Below, in pieces: positions 8,413 to 15,960 of a stretch of DNA of 26,795 nucleotides. A program made the position numbers and the translations under genes. The stretch lies in contig CAKUZO010000021.1 of the NCBI GenBank assembly GCA_934717895.1, positions 1 to 26,795 on the forward strand, written 5' to 3'. Position 1 is the first letter of the stretch. Each line of letters starts with the position of its first letter. The stretch is from an uncultured Candidatus Melainabacteria bacterium. Its GTDB lineage: Bacteria > Cyanobacteriota > Vampirovibrionia > Gastranaerophilales > Gastranaerophilaceae. A model generated the notes under the pieces. That model did not search any database and was not told the origin of the DNA. It saw only the letters and a program-made list of their open reading frames with translations.

Positions 8413-10056
8413 CTATTTATTAAGTTTTGTAAACTGGACTACCGTCCAATTTCCTTTTTGCGAAACATTAGTCAACGCAAGGTTTTCGAGCATTTCATCA
8501 ATTGTTTGTTTTCTTAAATAAGAAAAAACAAGAAATAAAAGTGGCTCTTTTTTATACAAATTGTCATCTGCCATGACTTGTTGGAATTTTTCAGGAGAAA
8601 GAAATGCAACACTATTTAATATTACCAATGCTACACTCTGACCTGTTTTCAAATTAGCAAACGCTTCTTTTTGTACCATGCCTGTAAAATATGGATTTTC
8701 TTCTTTGGAAAATATCGGTTTATATAATTCTTTTCCATTTTTATATGCGTCTGCATAAGTTGTATCAGAACTCAAATAATCTACGAAATTTCCCTTATGC
8801 ATTTCCACAACATTGTATTTTGAGAAATCAAAATATTTTTCAAATCGACTTGCCGGATAATATTGAAGAACTATCGTATCACCTTGTTTTAAGTCAAATT
8901 GCTTCAAAATATCCATCGGAATTTTATTACCTTCCGCACGATGCATTTTTGGTGCGGAATATGGTGCAAATGCCACATATCCAAGATTTATCAGGCAAAA
9001 TATACCAATCAGAGTCTTTTGTAAAACATTATTTTCTATTGTAGAAATTCCATAGCATGCCAGGTAAATCAATATCGGATAGCATTCCATTGAATATTTT
9101 GTTGTAAATACTAATTTTCCGGCAATTGAAGCTCCAAATAAAACAATTAAAAATCCAAGAGCGACAGAAAGTAAGAACGAATTATTTTTATTTTTTCGGC
9201 ATGCCAGATATATTCCATACACCGCAATCCCAACAGGAATAAGCATAAATATTACATTCTGCGGGGCATAAAAGAAATTATCAGGAGCATTTGTCAAATT
9301 CGTTATCACTGGCGAAAAATAATCCGTCAACAAAAATCCGATTTTTGAAACAGAAAAATGTCCCCACCATTGAGAAAAAGACTGAGTTCCAAAGATTTTC
9401 AAAACCAATGGGCACAACGCAATTCCGCACACACAAATCGTACTCCATAATATAATTATTTGCTTTTTAAATTTATTAAATAATGTGATGCTTAAAAATA
9501 AAAGATTAAAGAAAACGAACACAAAACCTATCGTATGAGTGAACAAAATCAAAAAACTTGAAACAGCAAACCCAATCAAGTTTTTTCGACTCGGCGATTT
9601 CAAACATCGGATTGTAAACAACAACGCCATCGCCGAAAAGAAAAACAAAATCGAATAAAATCGAACTTCTTGTGAATAATATATTAAAAACGCACTGATA
9701 GCCGACATGCCGGCACATATAAGTCCTGTTTTTTCATCTTTTTCTTTTCCGACAAAATACATTGCACCGATTGAAAGAACTCCCGCCAATACAGAGGTTA
9801 ATCTCAATACCAAATCGCTTTGCCCAAACAAGCTCATGAAAAATTTTAAATACAAATAATAAAAAGGCATGTGACATTGCGATTTTACAGCATTCCAAAA
9901 TCCGTCAAAAAACGGAACAGCAGCAATCGACCAGCTAACATATTCATCGTTCCACAACCCGTCAGGTTTGTTTATAAATATAAGTCTTAGCACTATCCCT
10001 AAAATAATTATGCAAGATATTGAAACAAATTTTTTCACAATTGTCAAAATCCCCAT
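8413..10056 (-). CDS. ArnT/PMT-like membrane glycosyltransferase (GT-C fold)
   Basis: A polytopic membrane transferase of the dolichyl-phosphate-mannose-mannosyltransferase/ArnT superfamily, which moves a sugar from a polyprenyl-phosphate donor to an envelope or protein acceptor. After the first membrane helix comes the periplasmic loop GLWNDEYVSW with the acidic pair Asp37-Glu38 typical of the superfamily. The repeated hydrophobic segments and the YYSQEVRFYSILFFFSAMAL helix start are also characteristic. The C-terminal 170 residues (about 380-547) form a soluble domain. At 547 residues the length fits. It is divergent from a DPM1-like glycosyltransferase across 40 bp, a plausible supplier of its lipid-linked donor (inference). 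The start is uncertain: the ATG at 10056 has no Shine-Dalgarno, while the GTG at 10038 follows GGGGA. Confidence 0.85.
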   Translation of the reverse strand: MGILTIVKKFVSISCIIILGIVLRLIFINKPDGLWNDEYVSWSIAAVPFFDGFWNAVKSQCHMPFYYLYLKFFMSLFGQSDLVLRLTSVLAGVLSIGAMYFVGKEKDEKTGLICAGMSAISAFLIYYSQEVRFYSILFFFSAMALLFTIRCLKSPSRKNLIGFAVSSFLILFTHTIGFVFVFFNLLFLSITLFNKFKKQIIILWSTICVCGIALCPLVLKIFGTQSFSQWWGHFSVSKIGFLLTDYFSPVITNLTNAPDNFFYAPQNVIFMLIPVGIAVYGIYLACRKNKNNSFLLSVALGFLIVLFGASIAGKLVFTTKYSMECYPILIYLACYGISTIENNVLQKTLIGIFCLINLGYVAFAPYSAPKMHRAEGNKIPMDILKQFDLKQGDTIVLQYYPASRFEKYFDFSKYNVVEMHKGNFVDYLSSDTTYADAYKNGKELYKPIFSKEENPYFTGMVQKEAFANLKTGQSVALVILNSVAFLSPEKFQQVMADDNLYKKEPLLFLVFSYLRKQTIDEMLENLALTNVSQKGNWTVVQFTKLNK

Positions 10057-10069
10057 TTAATTATATAAT
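10041..10069 (+). promoter_or_regulatory. Promoter of the DPM1-like gene, overlapping the divergent gene's start
   Basis: TTGTCA (10041-10046), a 17-bp spacer and TATAAT (10064-10069) make a near-consensus sigma-70 promoter reading toward 10097. The -35 lies inside the 5' end of the divergent gene. On the minus strand the same AT-rich core offers TATAAT at 10065-10060, which would start transcription near 10053 and fit the GTG start at 10038. Confidence 0.65.
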
Positions 10070-10096
10070 AAAAAGAAAATAATAAAAGGGGAAACA

Positions 10097-11041
10097 ATGA
10101 AATTAATAATTCAAATACCTTGTTATAACGAAGAAGCCTCTCTTCCGATTACGCTAAACGCTCTTCCAAAGCAGATTTCAGGGATAGATGAAATTGAAAT
10201 TCTTGTAATAGATGACGGTTCAACCGACAAAACTGTTGAAGTTGCAAAAGCCAACGGCGTTCAACATATTGTCAGCATGCCGCACAATTGCGGGCTTGCC
10301 AAAGCCTTTGTTGCAGGAATTAATGGAGCTTTGGCACAAGGAGCAGACATCATCGTAAACACTGACGCCGACAATCAATATTGCGCTGATGATATTGAAA
10401 AACTTGTTCGCCCTATATTGAATAAAGAAGCAGATATCGTAATAGGCACACGACCTGTTTCAAACATTTCTCATTTCTCTCTTCTCAAAAAAGCCCTTCA
10501 AAAACTCGGTTCTTGGGTTATGAGAAGAATTAGCTCTACTCAGGTAGAAGATGCTCCTAGCGGATTTAGAGCGTTTTCAAGAGCGGCAGCGTTACAAATA
10601 AACATTTTTGACAACTACACATACACTCTTGAAACTATCATTCAAGCACGTGCAAAAGGCTTGCAACTCGTATGTGTTCCAATTAACGTTAATCCTGATT
10701 TAAGAAAATCAAAACTCGTTAGAAATATGTTTGATTATATAAAACGTTCTGTTTTTACAATGCTCAGAATGTTTATAATATACAGACCTTTCAGATTTTT
10801 CTCAATCCTTGCAAGCTTATTTTTTATATCAGGTTTATTAATTGGGTTAAGGTTTTTATATTACTACGTATTTTCAAGTGGTTCAGGACACATTCAATCC
10901 CTAATATTATCGGCAATTTTGATTATCACGAGTGTTCAAATCGGAGTTATTGCCATACTTTCAGAATTATTTAGCATAAATCGAAAACTACTTGAAGATA
11001 TTCAACGTCGCATCAAGTTGCAAGACTTGCAAAATAAATAG
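10097..11041 (+). CDS. Polyprenyl-phosphate glycosyltransferase, DPM1-like GT2
   Basis: A GT2 enzyme (314 residues) that probably transfers a nucleotide-activated sugar to polyprenyl phosphate at the cytoplasmic membrane face. The N-terminus IIQIPCYNEEASLP, the VIDDGSTDKT loop (37-46) and NTDADNQY with DAD at 90-92 are hallmark GT-A motifs. The catalytic domain runs to about 220. It is followed by two membrane helices (about 236-260 and 270-295) as in DPM1/GtrB-like enzymes, and a basic tail. GGGGAA precedes the ATG. The divergent neighbour is a GT-C transferase that would use such a lipid-linked sugar. The sugar cannot be told from sequence. pgpH follows after 54 nt without a clear terminator. 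Confidence 0.9.
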   Translation: MKLIIQIPCYNEEASLPITLNALPKQISGIDEIEILVIDDGSTDKTVEVAKANGVQHIVSMPHNCGLAKAFVAGINGALAQGADIIVNTDADNQYCADDIEKLVRPILNKEADIVIGTRPVSNISHFSLLKKALQKLGSWVMRRISSTQVEDAPSGFRAFSRAAALQINIFDNYTYTLETIIQARAKGLQLVCVPINVNPDLRKSKLVRNMFDYIKRSVFTMLRMFIIYRPFRFFSILASLFFISGLLIGLRFLYYYVFSSGSGHIQSLILSAILIITSVQIGVIAILSELFSINRKLLEDIQRRIKLQDLQNK

Positions 11042-11095
11042 GAAGTTATAATATATAAAAAAGTTTTTAATTAAATTTAAAGGAAATATAAATAT

Positions 11096-13315
11096 ATGAT
11101 AAAAATTGAATTTGCACCAAAAGTTAAAGAGTTTTTTACATCAACAGAATTTCTTAAAACCTTATCCATAATAGGATTTACAATATTAATGACTGCTGTT
11201 ATAGCATCTCAAAACTTTTTTTTCCAAAACATTATCGAAAACGGAATAAGCAAACGAGATATTGTTGCTCAAAAAACTCTTACGGTTGAAGATGTAAAAC
11301 GTACAGAACAACACAAGAAAGAAGTTGCCCAAAAGGTAGAGCCCGTTATGGCTCCGGCAGAAGATGATTTCATTAAAAGCAACCTTCAAACTCTCCAAAC
11401 ATCGGTAATGCAAATTCGCAAAAAAAATGTAGATGACAACGTTAAAAAAGAAGAAATTGGCATTCTTTTCGATTTATCAGACAATTCTAAAAAAGATTTT
11501 ATCATAAACTTCCTGCTTAAAGCCGAAGACAATAGTATTCACGAAGTCTTTGACAAAGCTAATTTAACTTTGACAAACATTTTGCGTGTCGGAATTACAG
11601 AACGAGATTATGAAAAAGATAACATTGACAAAATCATAATCAACAACCTTGTTTCAAATGTTTCTAAACGCCAAGTATCAGTTATTAAGGCGGTTTTGGA
11701 GCAAGTAATAGTTCCAAACCTTGTAGTAGATGAGTTTGCAACAGAAATCGCAAGGAAAAACGCTCAAAATTCAGTCAAACCTTACGAAGTTGTTTTCCAA
11801 AAAGGCGACAAAATCTTGTTTGAAGGAGAACCGGTTACAAGACTCAAACGAGATGCTCTAAGACAAGCCGGTTACAACGTTTATGAACTCAATTGGACAG
11901 GACTTATAGCCATTTATATAATCGTATTTGTCGGAACATTTTTGTTCTTATCATATATGAAATTTTTTGAAAAAGATTTTTTACAGCCGAAATATATGGC
12001 AATTACAGCTTTCTTAACTCTCTTATTGGCTTTTATCGGAGTTGTTTTACCGACGGGCTTTTCACCTTATGTAATCCCAATTCCGGCATTTTTGATTTTG
12101 ATGTCAATTTTTACAAAACCTAGAATTGCTTTCGTTGCCTCTGTTTTGTTACTTTCAATAATGGCAATCGGCTATCAATATAATATTCAATATCTCGTTG
12201 CATTTATTCTTTTAAGTTTATTCTCTGTTGTTTCAATGTCACAAATCAGATATGCAGAAAGAGTTGATATCATTAAAACAGGCTTCAACATTGGACTTGC
12301 CGGCTTAATAATCGTTTTAAGTATTTATATTCTTGAAAAATGTTTAATCGAAGTAGACAATGTTTTGCTTGTAAAAAATTGTTCTTTCATCTTATTAAAC
12401 GCAATTTTCAGTGCAATTGTTGCATCAGGGCTTATGCCATTATTAGAAAGCACATTTAAAATTATTACACCTTATGGACTTGCTGAATATGGCGACCACG
12501 ACCAAAAACTTTTAAAAAGACTTCAAATAGACGCTCCCGGCACATATCACCACAGTTTGATGGTTTCTAATCTTTGCGAAGCCGCTGCGGAAGCTATCGG
12601 TGCCGATCCGATTTTGGCAAGAGTAGGAGCACTTTATCACGATATCGGAAAACTAAAACGTCCGCTATTCTTCGTTGAAAACCAGTCTTACTTCTTGATT
12701 GAAAACCCACACAATAAATTTACACCAAGAATTAGCAAAATGATTATTACAGCGCACCCGAAAGACGGTCTTGAAATTGCCAAAGAAGCTGGGCTTCCGC
12801 AAGTTATCCAAAACTTTATTATTCAACACCACGGAGAAGGTTTGGCAAGTTATTTTTACAACCAAGCTGTTCAGGAAGAAGGTGCTGAAAACGTTAAGGA
12901 AGAACAATTCAGATACCCCGGACCTAAACCAAATACCAAAGAAACAGCTATTTTGATGATTGCTGATGCAGTAGAATCCGCTGTTCGCTCATTAAAAAAT
13001 CCTACAACAGAAGAAATCGAAAACATGATTAACAAAATTATTGTAGAAAGATTGAATGACGGGCAGCTTTCTGACAGCCCTTTGACGCTAAAAGATATTA
13101 AAACAATTGCTGCAACATTCTTGCGAATTCTAAGAGGAATGCAGCACAATAGAATTAAATACCAAGAAAATGTTGCAAAAGAATTTCCAAAAGACAAAAT
13201 CAGCATGCCTGCAAAATTACTTGACGAAGACTTAGAAAACAAAATAAAACAACTTGAAGGAGATAACAAGCCGACAGACTCCAACAAAGAGGAAAATAAA
13301 GATGACAACAAATAA
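11096..13315 (+). CDS. pgpH: 7TMR-HDED / HD-domain phosphohydrolase, PgpH/YqfF family
   Basis: A membrane phosphodiesterase family that hydrolyses cyclic di-AMP in Firmicutes. The 739 residues comprise an N-terminal membrane anchor (about 18-42), an extracytoplasmic domain (about 45-265), seven clustered hydrophobic helices (about 270-460), and a cytosolic HD domain. The HD domain carries TYHHSLM (His485/486) and LYHDIGKLKRP with the His515-Asp516 pair. FIIQHHGEG about 60 residues later supplies further metal-site His. The tail is charged. AAAGGAAAT precedes the ATG. ybeY starts 14 nt before its stop, and dgkA follows, the same order as yqfF-yqfG-dgkA in Bacillus, which strongly supports identity. 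Activity on c-di-AMP is inferred from family. No diadenylate cyclase gene is in the window. Confidence 0.93.
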   Translation: MIKIEFAPKVKEFFTSTEFLKTLSIIGFTILMTAVIASQNFFFQNIIENGISKRDIVAQKTLTVEDVKRTEQHKKEVAQKVEPVMAPAEDDFIKSNLQTLQTSVMQIRKKNVDDNVKKEEIGILFDLSDNSKKDFIINFLLKAEDNSIHEVFDKANLTLTNILRVGITERDYEKDNIDKIIINNLVSNVSKRQVSVIKAVLEQVIVPNLVVDEFATEIARKNAQNSVKPYEVVFQKGDKILFEGEPVTRLKRDALRQAGYNVYELNWTGLIAIYIIVFVGTFLFLSYMKFFEKDFLQPKYMAITAFLTLLLAFIGVVLPTGFSPYVIPIPAFLILMSIFTKPRIAFVASVLLLSIMAIGYQYNIQYLVAFILLSLFSVVSMSQIRYAERVDIIKTGFNIGLAGLIIVLSIYILEKCLIEVDNVLLVKNCSFILLNAIFSAIVASGLMPLLESTFKIITPYGLAEYGDHDQKLLKRLQIDAPGTYHHSLMVSNLCEAAAEAIGADPILARVGALYHDIGKLKRPLFFVENQSYFLIENPHNKFTPRISKMIITAHPKDGLEIAKEAGLPQVIQNFIIQHHGEGLASYFYNQAVQEEGAENVKEEQFRYPGPKPNTKETAILMIADAVESAVRSLKNPTTEEIENMINKIIVERLNDGQLSDSPLTLKDIKTIAATFLRILRGMQHNRIKYQENVAKEFPKDKISMPAKLLDEDLENKIKQLEGDNKPTDSNKEENKDDNK

Positions 13316-13838
13316 CCAAAACATCGGTGTTCAAGCAACAAAAAACATTTTCTCAGAAAACATTTATGACGCTTGGCAGATTGACGAAAAGCAATATATG
13401 GACTGTGCAAAATCAATCTTGAATTTTTATCTTTCAATACCGGAAGTCTATGAGGCATCTTGTTTGAACGGATTTGAATTCGACACAATTTCTTTTGATT
13501 TTCTTTTTTGTGACGGTGTAAAGACTCATCAGATTAACAAAGAATACCGCGACAAAGACTATGTTGCAGATATTATTACGTTTGCAATTTTCGCAGATAG
13601 CGAAGAAAAATTTATTTTTGATGGAGAAATTAACCTCGGCGAAGTAATGATTGCGCTGGATAAAGTTGAAGAAGAAGCCCAAAAGAAAAATGTAACAAGA
13701 GAATATGAACTTGTTTTCTTGATAAGTCATGGAATTCTTCACTTGTTGGGATTTGACCACCAGACGGAAGAAGATTATAATTTTGTTATCGGATTACAAA
13801 ATAAAGCACTGGAAGAATTGGGATATGACAAAATTTAA
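13302..13838 (+). CDS. ybeY: Endoribonuclease YbeY (rRNA maturation factor)
   Basis: A zinc-dependent single-strand endoribonuclease acting in 16S rRNA 3' maturation and ribosome quality control. The signature HGILHLLGFDH provides the three zinc-binding His; EYRDKDYVADIITF and GEINLGEVMI are typical of the family. The start is set at the ATG at 13302 (178 residues), with GAGGA 8 nt upstream; an earlier in-frame TTG at 13254 lacks a ribosome site. The N-terminus is about 20 residues longer than many homologues. It overlaps pgpH by 14 nt and dgkA by 14 nt, indicating translational coupling in one operon. Confidence 0.95.
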   Translation: MTTNNQNIGVQATKNIFSENIYDAWQIDEKQYMDCAKSILNFYLSIPEVYEASCLNGFEFDTISFDFLFCDGVKTHQINKEYRDKDYVADIITFAIFADSEEKFIFDGEINLGEVMIALDKVEEEAQKKNVTREYELVFLISHGILHLLGFDHQTEEDYNFVIGLQNKALEELGYDKI

Positions 13839-14202
13839 ACAACAAGGTTTTTCAAACACATTCAAAAACGCACGCAAAGGCATGCGACTCGTAATAAAAT
13901 CAGAGGTTAATATTCGAGTGCACTTTTGCATAGCAATTGCAACACTGGCACTTGCTTTTGTCTTGAATTTCAGCGTTGAACGTATGTGTATTTTGTTACT
14001 AACAATAACAATGGTAATCACTTTGGAAATGATAAATTCTGCAATCGAGTACTCGCTCGACGCCGTATTCCACAACCGCTATTCACGACTTGTCGGAATG
14101 GCAAAAGATATCTCGGCAGGTGCAGTAATGTTCGCCTCTGTCGTTGCAATCGCAATCGGTGTAATTCTTTTTGGCTCAGCATTATTAAAATTCATTAATT
14201 AA
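13825..14202 (+). CDS. dgkA: Undecaprenol / diacylglycerol kinase
   Basis: A small trimeric membrane kinase that phosphorylates undecaprenol or diacylglycerol, recycling the lipid carrier for cell-wall and surface polysaccharides. The 125 residues from the ATG at 13825 contain NARKGMRLVIKSEVNIRVH, then a membrane helix, the catalytic EMINSAIEYSLDAV motif, and a final hydrophobic helix (about 95-120). The longer frame from 13729 is rejected because it runs within ybeY without a ribosome site. It is the third gene of pgpH-ybeY-dgkA. cdd and era, which often follow in Firmicutes, are absent; the operon meets a convergent minus-strand gene instead. No hairpin terminator is evident in 14203-14332. 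Confidence 0.94.
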   Translation: MTKFKQQGFSNTFKNARKGMRLVIKSEVNIRVHFCIAIATLALAFVLNFSVERMCILLLTITMVITLEMINSAIEYSLDAVFHNRYSRLVGMAKDISAGAVMFASVVAIAIGVILFGSALLKFIN

Positions 14203-14332
14203 TAAAAAATTTAATCAACATAGACATGAACTCGAATTTTGACTAATAAGTTCCCTTCTATTAAAGCGAGCACACGACTAATAAATTTCCATTGCCAATA
14301 CATTGTTTTTTACATTCAATCATTCCAAATCA

Positions 14333-14662
14333 TTATCTACCATAAGAGAATGAACTTTGAATATTTTTACCAAGCATATCCTTACAAGAATCATATTCTG
14401 CTTCAATCATTTTCAACCTATTTTGATATTCTTGCATTTGCATATCAAGTTTTTGATCTAAAACTTTCAGTTTCGCCTGCCGCTGTTGCAGTTGTTTTGT
14501 AATAGGGGATTCAGGATCATAATCATTACCAGCCTGCATCAAATCACTTACAGACTGTGACAATCCCATTTTTGACTGGGTTATCAACTGGATTTTGTAT
14601 TCCAAATCAAGACGTTGCTGTTGGAGATACATTAATCTGATTTGTGATGTGAGTAATCCCAT
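14333..14662 (-). CDS. Short coiled-coil protein of the MGxxxSQ family
   Basis: Unrecognised by name, 109 residues, almost wholly helical and Gln/Lys/Glu-rich with heptad spacing (about 55-95). Its first residues, MGLLTSQIRLMYLQQQRLDL then EYKIQLITQ, line up with the start of the 417-residue protein at 15961-17214 (MG..SQ.R...L, EY..Q.I.Q). Its end, GKNIQSSFSYGR, matches that protein's DKNIESTYKTFE. It therefore looks like a minimal version lacking the large variable middle. AAAGGAAGA precedes the ATG, and the gene lies 12 nt after a 90-residue gene, so the two form an operon. There is no signal peptide or membrane segment. A filament, hook or scaffold subunit is possible, but that is inference. 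Confidence 0.78.
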   Translation of the reverse strand: MGLLTSQIRLMYLQQQRLDLEYKIQLITQSKMGLSQSVSDLMQAGNDYDPESPITKQLQQRQAKLKVLDQKLDMQMQEYQNRLKMIEAEYDSCKDMLGKNIQSSFSYGR

Positions 14663-14674
14663 TTTTGTCTTCCT

Positions 14675-14947
14675 TTATCTTGTTTCGTTGAGATGACTCC
14701 CTTTCAAAAACGTGTGCTGATTGTTTTCGGCAATCAACTGTTCCATTTTCTGAAACTGATGGCGGTGATAGTTTAACCTATATTGAGCCATCTTACGTTT
14801 CTTGTTCATTGTCAAGAAGTCTTTTATTCCTTCAACGAAAGAATTTGACATTGTTTTTATAGGATTCTTTCTTATTAGAAAGTTTTTTGAATATATCAAG
14901 AAATCGACTAATCTTTTTATATTCATTTCTAAAGTATCTCGAAGCAT
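14675..14947 (-). CDS. Hypothetical basic protein, 90 residues
   Basis: Unrecognised. Good ribosome site: AAGGAGA lies 4-5 nt before the ATG. The protein is strongly basic with many Lys, Arg, Asn and Gln. The N-terminal half has an amphipathic or weakly hydrophobic helix (LVDFLIYSKNFLI, about 13-25); the C-terminal half is polar (YRLNYHRHQFQKMEQLIAEN, about 57-76) and helical. It is 12 nt upstream of the 109-residue MGxxxSQ-family gene and probably co-transcribed. A partner, adaptor or chaperone for that protein is one reading, with no direct support. Confidence 0.65.
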   Translation of the reverse strand: MLRDTLEMNIKRLVDFLIYSKNFLIRKNPIKTMSNSFVEGIKDFLTMNKKRKMAQYRLNYHRHQFQKMEQLIAENNQHTFLKGSHLNETR

Positions 14948-15111
14948 TTTTCTCCTTGCACTTTAGACCTACATGTATATTAAAACAAGTGGAAACCAAA
15001 TATTGCCATATTTCTCAACATCTGCTTAACATGTCTTAATCTTTTCAGTCTATTGTATTCTATCCACTTCTTTTATTACGGAAAAATTTTCATAAACTTT
15101 AACAAATACAA

Positions 15112-15140
15112 AAAACATGTAAACAAAATTTACATGTTTT
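15112..15140 (-). terminator. Intrinsic terminator that includes a stop codon
   Basis: A 12-bp perfect stem (AAAACATGTAAA/TTTACATGTTTT, 15112-15123 with 15129-15140) with a 5-nt loop is followed on the minus strand by TTTTTTGTATTTG. The TAA stop of the Gly-rich protein gene (15130-15132) lies inside the first arm read by the polymerase, so coding sequence and terminator overlap. Confidence 0.8.
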
Positions 15141-15948
15141 GAACTGCTTTGCTGTCGCCTTCAATAGAATCTTTTAACATCTTCTTAACGACATCACCTT
15201 GCGTATCAAGCATTTTGCAAACTGTTTCAATATTTCGAACCTTTTGGGAAAGAATTGTGTCAGCATTTGCAGTAATATTTCCTGTAACATTTTGGTAAGC
15301 CGCTAACGCAGCAGAAGATGTCCCTTGCATCAAGTTCCCCATAACGAGAGCCGGAAGTCCATATTCTCCCAAATAAGGAGCAGCAGCCTGCATTATTCCA
15401 CCCCAACCGGAAATTATACCGGCAACTGGCATTACCAAGTTTTTCATTGAAAATCCGTAACCATTTGCTGCACCAAGACCGTACGCAGCAGCACTTGCAA
15501 CATCGGCAATTCCGCCAACACCTGATGCGTAACCTGTTGCAACTCCGGAATCAGTTCCCCAACCGCTAAGAATTGAAGAAGCGCCACCCGTTGCATACCC
15601 GTCCAAGCCCCAAGCCACAGGAGCTGCACCTGACGGAAATCCTGAATAATTGTATAAAGAATCTAATCCAAAAGACGAACCGCCGTTAAACGATGACGAA
15701 TAAGAAGTCCCTGGAACATTCATCGTTTGAGAAGCACCAAAAACAGTGGCAAATGAAGACGGAGCAAGCAAACTCGCAATATTATACAAGAAACCGCCTG
15801 TTGCGCCAAAGCCGGAACCTAAACCGTTTCCTGAAACTGTCAAATCTCTAAGCTGGTCGTATGTTTCCCATAACTGAGCTTTTGCATCGCCACTTGCTGA
15901 TCCAAATTTATTTGCTATTACTAAATAACTGTCATTTTTGTAACTCAT
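15130..15948 (-). CDS. Gly/Ala/Ser-rich hypothetical protein
   Basis: Unrecognised, 272 residues. A short polar N-terminus (about 1-38, YDQLRDLTVSG) leads into a low-complexity Gly/Ser/Ala/Tyr region (about 39-165) with repeated G-aromatic pairs such as SGWGTDSGVATGYASGVGG. A more hydrophobic stretch follows (about 168-215), then a helical C-terminus with one Cys (ETVCKMLDTQ). There is no classical signal peptide. It lies 12 nt downstream of the 417-residue MGxxxSQ protein, so the two are co-expressed. The composition suggests a structural, surface or assembly-type protein (inference). It is much more Gly-rich than anything else in the window. Its stop codon lies within the terminator stem. 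Confidence 0.75.
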   Translation of the reverse strand: MSYKNDSYLVIANKFGSASGDAKAQLWETYDQLRDLTVSGNGLGSGFGATGGFLYNIASLLAPSSFATVFGASQTMNVPGTSYSSSFNGGSSFGLDSLYNYSGFPSGAAPVAWGLDGYATGGASSILSGWGTDSGVATGYASGVGGIADVASAAAYGLGAANGYGFSMKNLVMPVAGIISGWGGIMQAAAPYLGEYGLPALVMGNLMQGTSSAALAAYQNVTGNITANADTILSQKVRNIETVCKMLDTQGDVVKKMLKDSIEGDSKAVQNM

Positions 15949-15960
15949 CTAAACCTCTAA

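Noticed and set aside
14239..14502. Plus-strand 87-codon ORF
   Set aside because: It runs antisense through the 109-residue coiled-coil gene, which has a clear ribosome site and family resemblance.
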